From Distichodus sexfasciatus (Eukaryota; Chordata; Actinopteri; Characiformes; Distichodontidae), in contig JAVGVS010000481.1 of NCBI GenBank assembly GCA_032718565.1, positions 189,465 to 253,464 on the forward strand: 64,000 nucleotides of DNA. The letters run 5' to 3'. Position 1 is the stretch's first letter; every line of letters starts with the position of its first letter. Below, one piece after another: positions 11,701 through 22,779 of the stretch. A model generated the notes under the pieces. That model saw only the letters and a list, made by a program, of their open reading frames with translations, had not been told where the DNA came from and ran no database searches. A program made the translations under genes and the position numbers.

Positions 11701-14369
11701 AATATCATTCGATATTTGATCATCAATACTATTTGAGTAGATGCAGTAAAGTTTTCCATTGCAGCGCACGGTGCCGGCAGCGGTTGATGTTCTAGAGGCT
11801 GTTGATGCCGTTTACAAGTCCCACTGTATGACCCGAATTCAGCTTCTGTTTCCCGAAACCATTCCATTTCACATAGTCAGCTCACTTCCCAATCCATTAC
11901 AGACCCGTTTTCCCATAATTCATATGACTAGCCGTAACACGCAAGCCCTGAACTCTGAGCTGTAACAAGAGAGAAAACAGATCGTGTCTGGGGAATTATT
12001 TTTGGTCAGAATCCTCCACAACTCAACACACTGGATGAGCATATCTCTCAACTGGAAATGTCATTTTTATCATGTTAGTAAAAAAATGAGCTCACATGAT
12101 GTTGCAAACACAAAATGTCATGTCTACAAGTTACAAAACACTAATTGTAATGTCATGTCAATGTTTCAGCAAATGATGTAAAGCTTCATTTCGTAAGATC
12201 TACATTTGTATAGTATACTATCACTGGAAACCTAACATAACCTGCACATTGACGTCGTATACTTTGTATTGCATATTGGAATGTATATTCTGTCTGTCTT
12301 ATAGTATTTATAATCTCTGTTTCATGCATTCATCGTCTATATTTGGCTAGAGATACACTAACAAATCCCTTGTATATTTTTTCTGACCTACATAGTGAAT
12401 AAATTTGATTCTGATTCTGATAAATGCACTCAAATATTATGCTTAGTTTTACCAATGCAAACAAAAAATCGTTACGTATTTTCTTTGTGAGAAATTTTCA
12501 CTTTCACTTAAGTATGAGTTTTAGGTACAATATACTAGTGGCGTAACAATACATCAACCTGCTTTGATACCACAATTCAGTAATCGATGGGCCTCATTCA
12601 CCAACCATTCTTAAAAAGAAGAAAAAGCTCGGTTTGGAAAAAGAGCAATAAAAGTAATGTTAATGGAATACAACTTTGTGAAATATTTACTGTATCGAAG
12701 GAGTAAAAACTATAATAAAGCAACAGTTAATATTCCTAACAATGATCAACAGGCCTTATTCACCAAGCTTTCTTAAAAGAGAAATGTGTTCTTAAAATCT
12801 ACTTTTCTGGAAGATTCGATTTTTTCTTATTTGAAATTTGTTCTTAGACTAGAATCTACAAATTGTGATTTGAGCAAATTTGGAAATGCAACTGTTTGTG
12901 TAAAACATTAACTTATTAGATTTTATTTAATAAAATCGCCTGCCGCCTCACAGCGAGAAGGTCCTGGGTTCGAGCCCCGGGTCGGCTGTGTGGAGTTTGC
13001 ATGCTCTCCTGGTGTTCGCGTGGGCTTCGTCCAGGTGCTCCACAGTCCATAAGCATGAACTAAAGGTGACTTGGCGACTCTAAGTGACTCTAAGTTTGAG
13101 TGAGAGTGTGATTGTGTGAGTGTGTGTCCTGCGGTGTGTTGGTGCCTGCCCAGGGACGGTACCCACCTTGCCTAAAATACCATTTGACATTTTTGAGCTA
13201 TGGCCCACAGTAGCCTGTATTATTGCAGTTAATAAAAGTTTTCATTTTGAATCGATGCTGTGGACTCATTGATCGTTGAGTTGATCAATCAATCATTTTT
13301 ATTATACAGGAAAGATTAAAAGTAACATGTCAGTTACAGTTAAAGGGGCCTGACTCAGTTCAAACCAGTTTTCAGCGGGTTCCTGTTCTGCAGCACAATA
13401 AAAAACAAGAAACAGATGTAGATCGATGTATCGTTAAACCCCTACTAATAGCCCTCTTCGTTCACTGACCTGCACTCGGGCCTCGGTGAGGTTAACTCTT
13501 CGTGCCAGATCTTCTCTGACGAAGGCGTCTGGGTAGTGGGTTCTCTCAAACACTCGCTCCAGCGCTTGAAGCTGGCTGCTGTTAAACGTGGTCCTGTTCC
13601 TCCTCTGTTTGCGCTTCTTCTTCTCGTCTGAGTTGAGCTGCTCATCTGAGACACAAAATAGAGACCAATATTGTCAAAAATTAACATTCATAAAGTTAAC
13701 TTTGCTTCATTTCATTGATTTAATTCACAAAATGTGAATATATAGAGATAAATAATATTAAATAAATGTGATATGCACTGTAACAACCAAGACTTAATGT
13801 TCTTCATAATAAATGCATATGCTACATCATATGCCTTTTGCATTTATGGTCAGGCTTTCTGTTTTAAATGTATCTTTGATTAGGAACAAGATGCAAATAC
13901 ATTAAATAATTGTTTATTATCAAGATGCAAGTTGCTTTTCCTCCTCGCTTTGTGTGTTTATTTTTATTCAAAGGTTAATAATAGCAAATAATACCTAATT
14001 ATTTGTTGTGAAATGCCCAAATTCTGGTTTCCTAATTGATCAGTGAAGACGAAAATCTAGAAATATTAAAATTATTGATTTTAAAATTCTCTTTTAGGCG
14101 TAATGTTTTGCTTTTTAAACGGTTGTAAAGTTTAAAATATGAGATTATGGATTTAATAAATGTATTCGTTATAAAATGAATATCTGGCAAACATTTTTAT
14201 TTTCATTTGTAATTATTATGTACTTCGTTACAATGCTGTAGATGAAGTTTCTTCTGCTCATTAAGGGTTTATTAGCTACTGACCGAGTTTTAGGGTTTGT
14301 TTGTTTTTTTTTTTAGATCCAGACGCCTTAAATCCCTCTAGAGACTGCAGACGAGTGTGTAAAGCGGCC

Positions 14370-14403
<34 letters not shown>

Positions 14404-16564
14404 GAACACATCAATCAGTGCTCGGATCGCTCCACTTCGGAGTGTTAGTGGGAGAAACGAACCCCGATGACGAATTGATTTGCTGCGCAAAGTCGTAACT
14501 CCAAGGTAAAGATTAAAGAGGGATTTGGTCTAGTTAGAGGCTGATTTAGACAGGCTGTGGATGGATGGATGAATTTAGATGAGGTAATGTCATTTATTTA
14601 GTCCTTAATGATGCTCCAATCACCGTCCTCAGTTTACCGTGTTTTGCAGGAATGCGTCACGGTTTAAAACGTATTTAAATAAAGTTAAAGGCTTTTGTCC
14701 TGTTTCAATCTCATATCCAGATTTAACGTTTAATAAACAGGTCTGTCTGTTTATTTATATATAGATATCTAAATCTATTAAAGTACGTTTGACTTTGTAA
14801 GACTGTAATTATCCAAAGTATGTTTTACCTAGTTTTAGACATTAAAAACCTTTAAAAAGCTGTAGGCCTAGAACACGAAAGTAAATCTAACTTCTGATAT
14901 ATTTGCATAAAGACATTTGTATTATATTCGGTTTCATTTAGATTAAGGATTTACTTTTTTATAATGTTTTATTTTTAAATAGACATTATCTTTACGTCTT
15001 TATCCTTATAAAACACGAAAAATATTGCGTTTATACTAAATAAGCGCGTACAGATGTACATCTTTGCATTTACCCTGTACATTTATTTTATCCATTATTT
15101 TATCAATTTTTGACATAGGATTTTAACACAACCAATTCAGAAATATATATTTTTAAACACCTGAAAACTCACAGCGTCAAAGGAGTCATTTATAACAAAA
15201 TATGGAGGACGTATGAAGTTAAATCTGATTTAATTTTAAATGCACATAAATCATAGAAAACATATGCCGCGACTCCAACATGATTTATGACACCTTAGTC
15301 TTTGAAGCAAATTTATTTTCATTGCATACGCCCATTTTGTTTCATAGATAAGATTGTATTTTAAAATATTATTAGTTGTTTTCGAAGTGCATATTCTTAA
15401 CGGCTTGCAACACGGTATGACGTTTTGGTCTATTTTAGCCTGTGATGGAGTTTTAAAAATTATTCAGCACAATCAGACTAATACACTTTATTTTTAAGAC
15501 TCAATTGTATTTGTACTCAGTAACGACATGACAATATTGGTCCCCATTCTTCTTATTTTTGTTTTTATCTGCGAGTGTATATGTGTGTCATTGGAAAATT
15601 AAATGTAAAATTAAGGTAATTTTCCAAGTCAGTACGGTTTAAGTAAAAGCTTTAATTAGTACATAAATATAAAATATTTTGATGAGGTAAAAACTTTTAT
15701 GAGACGTTGGGGACTAACCGCCTCATAACTCAACATAACTCCGCAACACATTTCCACGAAAATGGCACTTTATGGACCCAAAAACCTGTTCTTCCTCCCA
15801 AACTTTTAATTTCACTGGACCAACAATGTGTGCTAATTGCAGTTCCCTTAATCTCTGTGAGCTCTTTGGAAACAAAACTGACTCTTCTTCCAAAAAAAAA
15901 CAACAAAACTATAAAACCACAACATTTTGATGTAGAAGCTTGTTTGAGACTTTTGGCATTAACCGCATCATAACTCATTTAAATGAAAAAGGGACGTTAT
16001 GGAGCCAAAAACAGTTCTTCTTCCCAAACTTTTAATTACAGTGTTCGAATGATGTGTGCTGAATTCAATCCCTCAGTGACCATGAGCTTTATGGAACCAA
16101 AACCGGTTATTCTTCCCAAACTTAGTGTCTAACATTTATATATTTTGATGTAGAAAAAACTGTTCCACGAAAAAAGCGCTTTATGAAAGCAAAGCCAGCT
16201 CTTCTTCACAATTTTTTACAAATTTTATTTTAGAATTGATGTGTGCTAATTCCAAACCCCTTATTCTCCATGATTATACCCCAATGTTTTAGTTTCCCCC
16301 GCCTCCAAACTTACTCTCTTGTTGCGTGGTGTCGCTGCCGCTGGTGAGCCCCGGGGATTCCAGCAGACTTCTAGCCGCCTCCCCGGCGCTCTCCTCGGCC
16401 TGAGCTCCCACCATCTCCTTCGCGTCCTCCAGGTCCAGCAGGTGGCTGACGGAAAAGTTTTTCTTAGCCTGTAAATGTTGTTCCAGGTTGCCAGTAATCG
16501 GACTCTCCAGGCGGTTGGGAAGCACGGCTGCTCTGTCCATCACATGGGCAAAACTAGAAGTCAT
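8624..16564 (-). CDS. prrx1: Paired-related homeobox protein 1 (PRRX1), full gene, 4 coding exons
   Basis: Join of 16564-16315, 13645-13470, 10269-10088 and 8756-8624; 741 nt including the stop, 246 residues (human long isoform: 245). All introns are GT-AG and phases fit (1, 0, 2). It encodes a nuclear DNA-binding regulator of limb, craniofacial and mesenchymal development. The N-terminus starts MTSSFAHVMDR and carries the KKNFSVSHLLDLE block (about residues 33-45), which separates PRRX1 from PRRX2. The homeodomain (about 93-152) includes RRNRTTFNSSQLQALERVF and helix 3 VWFQNRRAKFRR, with Gln at the specificity position. The C-terminal OAR motif is SIANLRLKAKEYSL and the protein ends NQVPTVN. 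The start context GCGCCATGA is good. The protein lacks the QR dipeptide I recall before NQVPTVN in other species. Teleosts keep prrx1a and prrx1b; which copy this is cannot be decided here. Confidence 0.97.
8850..10015. repeat. TATAG satellite in prrx1 intron 3
   Basis: Degenerate TATAG pentamer array filling nearly all of the 1.33-kb intron. At 8951-9240 it shows an exact 70-bp higher-order period (CTTTATAGTATAGTCTAGTA recurs at 8953, 9023, 9093, 9163 and, in part, 9233). Related arrays occur at 33060-33890 and 35440-37060. Confidence 0.9.
10088..10269 (-). CDS. prrx1: prrx1 exon 3
   Basis: Acceptor TTTTCTCAG|GTGTGG, donor TTATAG|GTATCC; 182 nt, phase 0 in and 2 out. Encodes homeodomain helix 3 (VWFQNRRAKF) and the segment AVEQPIVPRPAPRPNDYLSW. 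Confidence 0.96.
10281..10312 (-). repeat. (CTG)6-(CTT)n tract upstream of prrx1 exon 3
   Basis: On the transcribed strand, a CTT run then six CTG triplets end 11 nt before the first base of the homeobox exon 3, within the usual polypyrimidine/branch-point zone. CUG repeats are known binding sites for MBNL splicing factors. Confidence 0.8.
10544..11206. mobile_element. Foldback element in prrx1 intron 2
   Basis: Ends are inverted: TTATAAATGATTTATAATCA near 10552 and TGATTATAAATCATTTATAA near 11170. Inside, TGATGCAGGCTCACTATTTG and CAAATAATGAGCCTGCATCA form a second hairpin (about 10640-10695), and AGTGATCCTGCATCA recurs near 11087. About 660 bp, non-coding. Confidence 0.7.
11228..11640. mobile_element. 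MITE of the 'cgatac/atcgat' family
   Basis: Begins AGGGGTTTAAATC and ends GATCAATGTATCGTTACACT then CCTAG. It shares the internal block CACAAAGTCTGCTACGATG with copies at 21289 and 25927. Probably a non-autonomous hAT-like DNA transposon; that superfamily call is an inference from the AGGGGTGTNACGATA-type end. Confidence 0.6.
12290..12425 (+). mobile_element. 3' tail of a fish retroposon
   Basis: Ends in AATAAATTTGATTCTGATTC followed by TGAT, the characteristic tail of a common teleost LINE/SINE group. Strongly 5'-truncated; no reverse-transcriptase coding sequence. Confidence 0.5.
12588..12935. mobile_element. Two CATTCACCAA-family fragments
   Basis: GGGCCTCATTCACCAACCAT at 12588 and GGCCTTATTCACCAAGC at about 12750, each followed by TTCTTAAAA and the TTTGAAATTTGTTCTTAGAC / GAATCTAC segment. 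This is the same family as 915-990, 6800, 25160 and 26690. Confidence 0.55.
12940..13170 (+). mobile_element. Teleost SINE/retroposon copy
   Basis: GCCGCCTCACAGCGAGAAGG, then GGTTCGAGCCCCGGG (a tRNA B-box-like sequence), TGTGGAGTTTGCATGCTCTC, and a tail with repeated GACTCTAAGT. These motifs mark a very abundant fish repeat. Located in prrx1 intron 2, on the strand opposite the gene. Confidence 0.65.
13225..13447. mobile_element. MITE end abutting prrx1 exon 2
   Basis: Contains GAATCGATGCTGTGG and ends GTAGATCGATGTATCGTTAA then ACCCCTA at 13446, the terminal motif of the 'cgatac/atcgat' family. Its end lies about 23 bp from the exon 2 donor site. Confidence 0.5.
13470..13645 (-). CDS. prrx1: prrx1 exon 2
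   Basis: Acceptor TGTCTCAG|ATGAGCAG, donor GTGCAG|GTCAGT; 176 nt, phase 1 in and 0 out. Encodes EQLNSDEKKKRKQRR and homeodomain helices 1-2 up to LTEARVQ. A MITE end begins only about 23 bp into the following intron. Confidence 0.96.
14372..14402. repeat. (AC)n microsatellite
   Basis: About 15 uninterrupted CA dinucleotides in prrx1 intron 1. Confidence 0.95.
15670..16280. repeat. Degenerate tandem repeat of about 230-250 bp in prrx1 intron 1
   Basis: Three diverged copies begin near 15678, 15928 and 16140 with TTTTGATG-A-GT-A-AA. Shared blocks are CATAACTCA, ACTTTATGGA-CC-AAA and TTCTTC-TCCCAAACTTTT. Non-coding; it ends about 35 bp before exon 1. Confidence 0.6.
16315..16564 (-). CDS. prrx1: prrx1 exon 1
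   Basis: ATG at 16564; 83 codons plus one base. The donor reads AAGAGA|GTAAGT. Encodes the N-terminal regulatory region including FSVSHLLDLE and SLLESPGLTSGSD. Confidence 0.96.
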
Positions 16565-17420
16565 GGCGCAGCCTGCACGAAAAATTGCCTTCTCGTTCTT
16601 CTTCCTCCAGATACTGATGTTTCCCGGTTGAAGCGAACATCAGCTTGCAAGAAAAACTGGCCAACAACTCGTTAAAGGCAATTAATTCGGAGATATTCGA
16701 TCTCGTGACGACGTCTAGATTAGTCTGAAAGTCCTCATAACTCCACAAAAATACATTCAAGAAATAAGAAATAAATAAAAAATAAGGTTCTAAAGCTCAA
16801 GATGCTTCGGTGGAAAAGTTGCACGAACCAAAAGCGTCTTTTTTGTCTTTTCGGTATACCGAGACTCCACCGAAAAATCCGCCGCGATCCGTGAAGCTCC
16901 TCGTCTTCATTCCCCAACAAGTTTTCAAATATACTTTTACCTCTTTTTACCTAAAAACTTTCTACCTTTAAGTTCCTCCGTTTGCCGTAACGAGCTCGTG
17001 ATTGACGCCCCGCTCAACTTCAAACGGAGTCCGGGACGAAGGGAACTGAAAGGGGGTAGAATGAGAGCCCAAATAAACGAGTGCTGGAAACCCCTGGGAG
17101 GAGAGAGGGAGGGATGGAGGGCTGATGGACGTACCCGAGGAGCTCTAATTACGTGGCAAACCGGGGGCGTTGCTGGTTCTTGTTTTAACCCCCCACCTCC
17201 TTAAAATGGCCCTTACTGCCCCCCCCCCCAACTCCAACCCAAAATGCTTTCATTAGCCTGAAACTCTAACATCATTATTTCCGTTTTCATTTTCACTAAA
17301 ATTTATCTAAACCTGGCACGGCATCTCTGAATGCGTTTTCATAAAAGGCGGGGGTTAGGAGCTGGGGGAGCGGCCGCTGCTCTAATCCAGTGTTGTGATT
17401 GGTTAATAAATACAAACTAG
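16565..17420 (-). promoter_or_regulatory. prrx1: prrx1 5' UTR and proximal promoter region
   Basis: Sequence upstream of the prrx1 ATG. It includes GC-rich stretches (about 17100-17180 and 17340-17395) and an inverted CCAAT box (GTGATTGG on the plus strand at about 17394-17401, reading CCAATCAC on the gene strand). No clear TATA box or start site. Short open frames on both strands have no recognisable homology. Confidence 0.4.
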
Positions 17421-18539
17421 TTGAAATGTTTGTGAAGTCATTATGTGACCAGTTTGTAGCCAAACTATTTCTAAATAAAGTCGAATAATTAACACTTTTG
17501 AGAATAAATGCCTATTATATAAATATTTGTGGAAAATTACTTTAACTCTATGTCGTTTCGGACGTAAAGAGAAAGTGAATGATGTCACAGGTAGCTAGCT
17601 AGCTCCACTAACAAGTTTAGGCACGATAACCTTTTTCAGAAGCAGATTTTCACTACACAGGCAAAGTGTAAAGTAAAAATAACTTGCTGGCATACATTTA
17701 TACTTACGTATTCAATGTTTCCAAGCAATCATTCTACATCAGTAGGCGCAGCTTTATTTTTATACACCGGGATGTCAGTGATCGTGTGCCAATTTTACGA
17801 CTATTATTACTAAAATAATAAACAAACATATAAAACTAATAATAAAACCATGAACGGATATTTTGGGACAATTTAAACATGTTATGGCCAAGTCCAAAAC
17901 GGAATTGTTGGAGTAATGCCACAGAAGGACCATTTTTGACTCTTTAAAGACTTTTAACGGGCTGGAAGAAGCATTGTTGGCATCACATGAAGAACCATTT
18001 TTCAACACCAATGACATGACGTTTTAAGCCAGTCAAAGAAGCTAAAACTTAAAAACTATTTTAACGATGTATGTCTTTCAAATTAATAGGTATGAATTGT
18101 AGTGTTTGGTTTCCACTTTTTACAATTTCCACAAATTATTTCACAGGTCACTTCAATTAAAAATATGGCAGATTTTTCCGCCAACTTGACATGTGAGACT
18201 CCACAGAGTGAAGGAAGGATTATTAAAGCCCTACCGAACTGACCTAAAATAATTTATGTAGTATAAACTGCGTGTAATAAATCGAGTGATGTTTCATTTA
18301 TTGTCCTAATGGGAAAAATCAAATGACGTGTTGATGGAGTCCAAATGTTACCAGGACATTAGGAGCCTAATAAGGGAAAAGCGGTTTTAAAAAGTTATAA
18401 AACGTATTATTATTATTGTCGTCGTTGTTGTTAATGTATAGCAATTGTTACACATTTTTATTATTTATTTATTAATATTTAATTATTTATTTTTGCTGAG
18501 TGGTTTTAAGGTGGATGTTGGACATGTTGCGTGCGCTAT
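17421..18539. other. Intergenic, no feature recognised
   Basis: AT-rich single-copy sequence. Only chance open frames; no RNA gene or clear repeat seen. Confidence 0.5.
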
Positions 18540-18990
18540 TAAAAAGTCTCTCGACAGGAGGAGACCGAGCTCTGTATCAACATGAGTTCCAAAATCCCAA
18601 GTCGTCCAAACTTCTCCATCAGCCCCCCACTTTCGGTCTGGGAAAAGACACTTTATGGCATCAAAGGGGCGCAGATTGAATCCAGATGTGCTCGCCTCTC
18701 TCTCTCCTTCTTTCCGTGCATTTAATTAAGGAGCTGGGATTGAGACTTTTCTTCATCATTAGTTTCCCTCCAGATCCCGTTTCTCCCTCGAAGCCCCCGG
18801 AGCGCCGCGCCAGCACCGACGCTTTTCTGCTGTTTCTTTTTTCGCTCATACATCAGCGCCACATCGTTGGCTTCATGTGGTCTTGTGAAAAGAGAAAGTC
18901 CCTGTTATATGCAGCACGGGGGGAAAAGAAAACAGCGCAAATGTTTTATAGAGTCTTTTGGAACACAGAAATAATTAGGTCAAATAAACA
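18540..18990. promoter_or_regulatory. Candidate conserved non-coding block upstream of prrx1
   Basis: GC-balanced, complex sequence about 2 kb upstream of the prrx1 start, bounded by AT-rich DNA. Open frames on both strands show no family resemblance. Enhancer function is a guess from position and composition. Confidence 0.25.
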
Positions 18991-19387
18991 TTGCGTTTTA
19001 ATCATGGCATGTGCGGGAGATTTCATAAGGAGCTTTTTTTTGTTCAAATAGACAAAATAGACAGACAGTTATTTAAAATACATATCGACCAAAAACAATC
19101 AATGTTTCATCACAGAGATGATTTTCGTGAATAAACTGAGATTTTCAGGTTTTCAGAGATAGATTATTCTCATAATATGCTGTAAATGCATATTTATTGC
19201 ATAAATTTACACCACATTTACACTGTACAGTTTGGTAAATTAGTTTAAAGTAAGGATCTTTTTTGTTCCGTTTTTATCAGGGGAAAAAAATACAAAATGC
19301 AAATATTCATTTAAATGTATGTCAAAAAAGCTAATACGTATATAAAATCAGTATTTGCATAATAAATACAATTTAATTTGAATGAAA

Positions 19388-19538
19388 AGTATATATATAT
19401 ATATATTATTATTATTATAAACGCATTATTCTCATCAGATGCGATTATTGATTATTAAAAATAATTTAACAATATTTATATGCGTATTATTATTATTAAT
19501 AATAAATACCTAAACAACAACAACAACAACAACAAATA

Positions 19539-19602
<64 letters not shown>
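19388..19602. repeat. Cluster of (TA)n, (AAC)n and (AAT)n microsatellites
   Basis: Short TA run at about 19388-19405, CAA repeats at about 19514-19534, then a long uninterrupted (AAT)n from about 19540 to 19602. Confidence 0.95.
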
Positions 19603-19604
<2 letters not shown>

Positions 19605-20029
19605 CATTCATCCGAGCGATTATTTATTTAGATAAGATATTAACTCTAATTTATTCGCTGTTTTAATTTTTCATCTTTTTTGTTGTCATTCCATTAGATA
19701 CCCAAAAACCCAAAAAATCTATACATTTACCTTTTTAGTGCGAAGATTTTGTAGTTCAAATTTATGGGCGCGACCATTATTAAAATAAAGAGAAGATTAA
19801 AGAACTCACAACGAAGTTAATACTTTCATGGAAAACAGCTTGACGTAATTTCTTCCCAAAATTCTTTCTAATTTGTGCCACTGAGTTCAATTCTTCTTAA
19901 AGCCTCCTCCTAAAAACGCTGGTTTATTATTGATGATTTCTAATAATCCGATTATTAGGCTGTTATTAATTTGGTTTACACTGTGTGTCAGAGGCCACAA
20001 CCTGTAACTAATGTCTGGTCAAGGCTTGG

Positions 20030-20190
20030 GCCTCATTTAGGTTGAGCTCATCGTTCTTTTCGCCTCGAATTACGCAGGGCTTTTTTTCTGCTGTCTGGAG
20101 GCAAAACCACAAAAATTAAAACCAGGTCCGACGGAAGCGGCTCCTATACAGCCTTCAGGAGCGAGTCCAACACAGAAAAATGCATATTTA
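20030..20190. promoter_or_regulatory. Candidate conserved non-coding block
   Basis: Complex sequence with ATTACGCAGGGC and AAATTAAAACCAGG in an AT-rich surround. No repeat or coding signal. Low certainty. Confidence 0.2.
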
Positions 20191-21120
20191 TGCTTTGGAG
20201 AAGTCCATGGTTCAAAGTGATGTAAGTATATGACGAGGAGTGTATGATTAAATGGCTTTTATTAAGTCTGTCTGATCTGGTAAATTTGCAATATGTACCA
20301 ACATTATTAGAGGAAATTAATAACAGATTTAAATTAAAGAACCTTCAATAGTTAAAAATCCAAAGAACAAAAAAAGATTCTGAAAGTAGAATAAATATTT
20401 TCCTAACAGAGATGAGATTTATAATTATAAACAATAGCTGTATATGTGCATAACAGAGTTTTAAAATGTGCATGTAGCGTAGGAAGCAGGCGATTTGGGA
20501 ATTTAAGGGAATATTTGTACTTGGCTTCTAAAGCACCTGCCTTGAACTATGTTGAAATTTGTATTCTGGGCACTACAACAGCTATAAAATAACCTAGCCA
20601 CACAGATTTTTATAAAAGGACTAAAACAGATGTTGACAGGCAAGAAAGACAGAACTCATATATGGCAGTCAAACTAAATATTAAAATGGAGACATATCTG
20701 GAGAGCTACAGTTGGAGGTTCCAGATAAAAGAAAATAATGTAGTCTGTCGTTCCTGAATACTGTTGACTAAAGAGTTTTATGAGTGATATAATTTTTTAT
20801 TTTTGAGGCACAAAAGTTCTGCTTTAACTGGTAGTGTACGACTCTAGTTTGTACAGCACTTTGTCCAACTGCTGCTTTTTAAATGTATTCCACACGTTTT
20901 AACCATTTATTTAGCAAAGATGTTTTATTTTGTTAAGCATTGTGAAAATCGCTGAGTAAATAAATCTCTTAAATATGAATGTCTACATGTTTCAGAATTA
21001 AGTGAGTGATTTATCTTTGTGAACTTACCACAACAATAATAGTGCAATCGCAATGGAAATGTGATTCTGCATTTGACCCATCTGTGAAGGAGAGTGGGCA
21101 GCATTAGTAGGCTGATATGG
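20191..21120. other. Intergenic, no feature recognised
   Basis: AT-rich, apparently single-copy sequence with no gene signal. Confidence 0.45.
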
Positions 21121-21123
21121 TAA

Positions 21124-21226
21124 TTTTGCTTACCTCAATGGTCTTTTTACTGGTCCGGGACTTAAACCGGCGACCGGCGACCACAAAGCCAACTCCCGAA
21201 CCATTACAGTACCAACAGCATCATTA
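21124..21226 (-). mobile_element. tRNA-like SINE copy 1 (antisense)
   Basis: CGGGACTTAAACCGGCGACC, then CCAACTCCCGAACCATTACA and GTACCAAC. On the minus strand this gives an A-box-like GGT-GTAATGGTTCGG and a B-box-like GGTTTAAGTCCCGG. It shares its sequence with 27478, 38335 and 63239. Confidence 0.6.
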
Positions 21227-21288
21227 AGACAGTAAGATGCAAATGTCAAAAATCTCAGTACATGTAAAAACTTTTGACTGGTAGTGTC

Positions 21289-21655
21289 TAGGGGTGTAGC
21301 GATACATCGGTTTACATCGATATGCCAATTCAATGATCAACAAGCACCAAAATGAAGACATCGATTAGACAAATGAAATTTTTTATTCAAACGTCACTTT
21401 ATGTTGCTTATTTTTATTAAAGGACAAGATTGTTTCTCATTTAAATGTCTGGATGAGTTCAGGAATGAAATCTCAAATGATATTTAATTTGTTTGATATG
21501 AATGGAAGTGATGCGTTTAAACTGCATAATGATACGTCCCTGAGTATCGATCATCACTCATATCGTCTCCTGAAACCGCATCGTTGCAGACTTTGTGATA
21601 CCAGCAGATGTCAAATTATCGTCAGTTGATTCGATTTAACATCGTACCGTGTTGA
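21289..21655. mobile_element. MITE of the 'cgatac/atcgat' family
   Basis: Starts TCTAGGGGTGTAGCGATACA then TCGG, and ends ATTCGATTTAACATCGTACC. It contains GACTTTGTGATACC, inverse of the block in the 11228 copy. Non-coding. Confidence 0.65.
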
Positions 21656-21689
21656 AACCTTCTCTTACATCACGTCCTGGATGTTTTTT

Positions 21690-21935
21690 GAGCTTATAAA
21701 GCGCTCGCCGGCTTGCTCACATTCCAGCATTCCCATGAGGTCCGGCGCTGTTTGGAAATTGGGCTCATTCTTATATTAACCCCGCGACCTTTATTTGCCG
21801 AGGGGTCGCCACTGCGACGAGCAGGGCTGGAGCAGCTAATTGATGACTGTCGCGAAGAGAAACGAGCACCAAAAGATAAACAGAGCTTAGAACTGGGAGG
21901 GAGCAGCGCAAGGCGTTAGGCCTTTAGAGCCAGCA
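21690..21935. promoter_or_regulatory. Candidate conserved non-coding block
   Basis: GC-rich complex stretch between two MITEs with a homeodomain-type core (GCAGCTAATTGATGAC). One short open frame has no recognisable homology. Confidence 0.25.
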
Positions 21936-22308
21936 CTGAGGGATGATGGGAAAAGTGTTGATGAGTAATGAAAAATTTTTATCGCTTATCCGCTTATTCT
22001 ATTTGAAAAATGCTGCTGTAGCTTTTAAAAGTAACTACTATTTGTACAAAATTACGTAGTGTTGCAAAATACGACGTTGTTACAAAAGAAAAAATCTATA
22101 TTTTTCTTTCTTTACAGAGACAGAATTTGTATCTCGCTTTTTCTCACTTATTTTATTTATTTCAATATAAAACTTTAACTTTTATGAGTTTTCATGGTTA
22201 TATTTAAGAATGAATGTGTAAATTTGCCATATGGGAACTAAATTACTTATTGTCTTTGAAGTTTTCAGGCGAGTCGTAGTTTTTGTAAGATGTTGAAGAA
22301 ATGGTTAG

Positions 22309-22429
22309 AGGTATGTAACGATACTTGTGACACGATCATGATCCAAATTGACTTTTCTATTTTGTTTCAAGTGAAAACAGCTCATTCATATATTTACATA
22401 CATATATAAGTTTATACCGTATATATATA

Positions 22430-22497
<68 letters not shown>

Positions 22498-22779
22498 CAC
22501 ACATCGCTTTTTTTCAATTTTCTGAATAATAACATAAAAGGTTTCTGCCTGACAGCGACGATATGTATCATATTAGGTGATATCAGCCATTCGATATCGG
22601 TTTTTAAAAGAAAAATAATGTTTATTACTGTCAGACAAAATTAGCGAGCGAAAATGGAACAAACATTTAAAAGTGATGACAGAGAAGTGCTAAAAACATG
22701 TTACTTTTGTTGAACTAGGCTGTAAGTAGAGAAAGTAGTTTTCTCTGATAATACACAATATATCGTTACACACCTTTAA
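22309..22779. mobile_element. Complete small MITE carrying a (TA)n expansion
   Basis: Ends are inverted: AGGTATGTAACGATACTTG at the left and ATATCGTTACACACCTT at the right. Interior has ATCATGATCC and CGATATCGG motifs and a (TA)n block at about 22420-22492. About 470 bp, non-coding. Confidence 0.7.

Noticed and set aside
12960..12985. Possible tRNA gene (GGTTCGAGCCCCGGG B box)
   Set aside because: No matching A box or cloverleaf; the sequence belongs to a dispersed SINE-like repeat. The same reasoning applies to 63325-63400.
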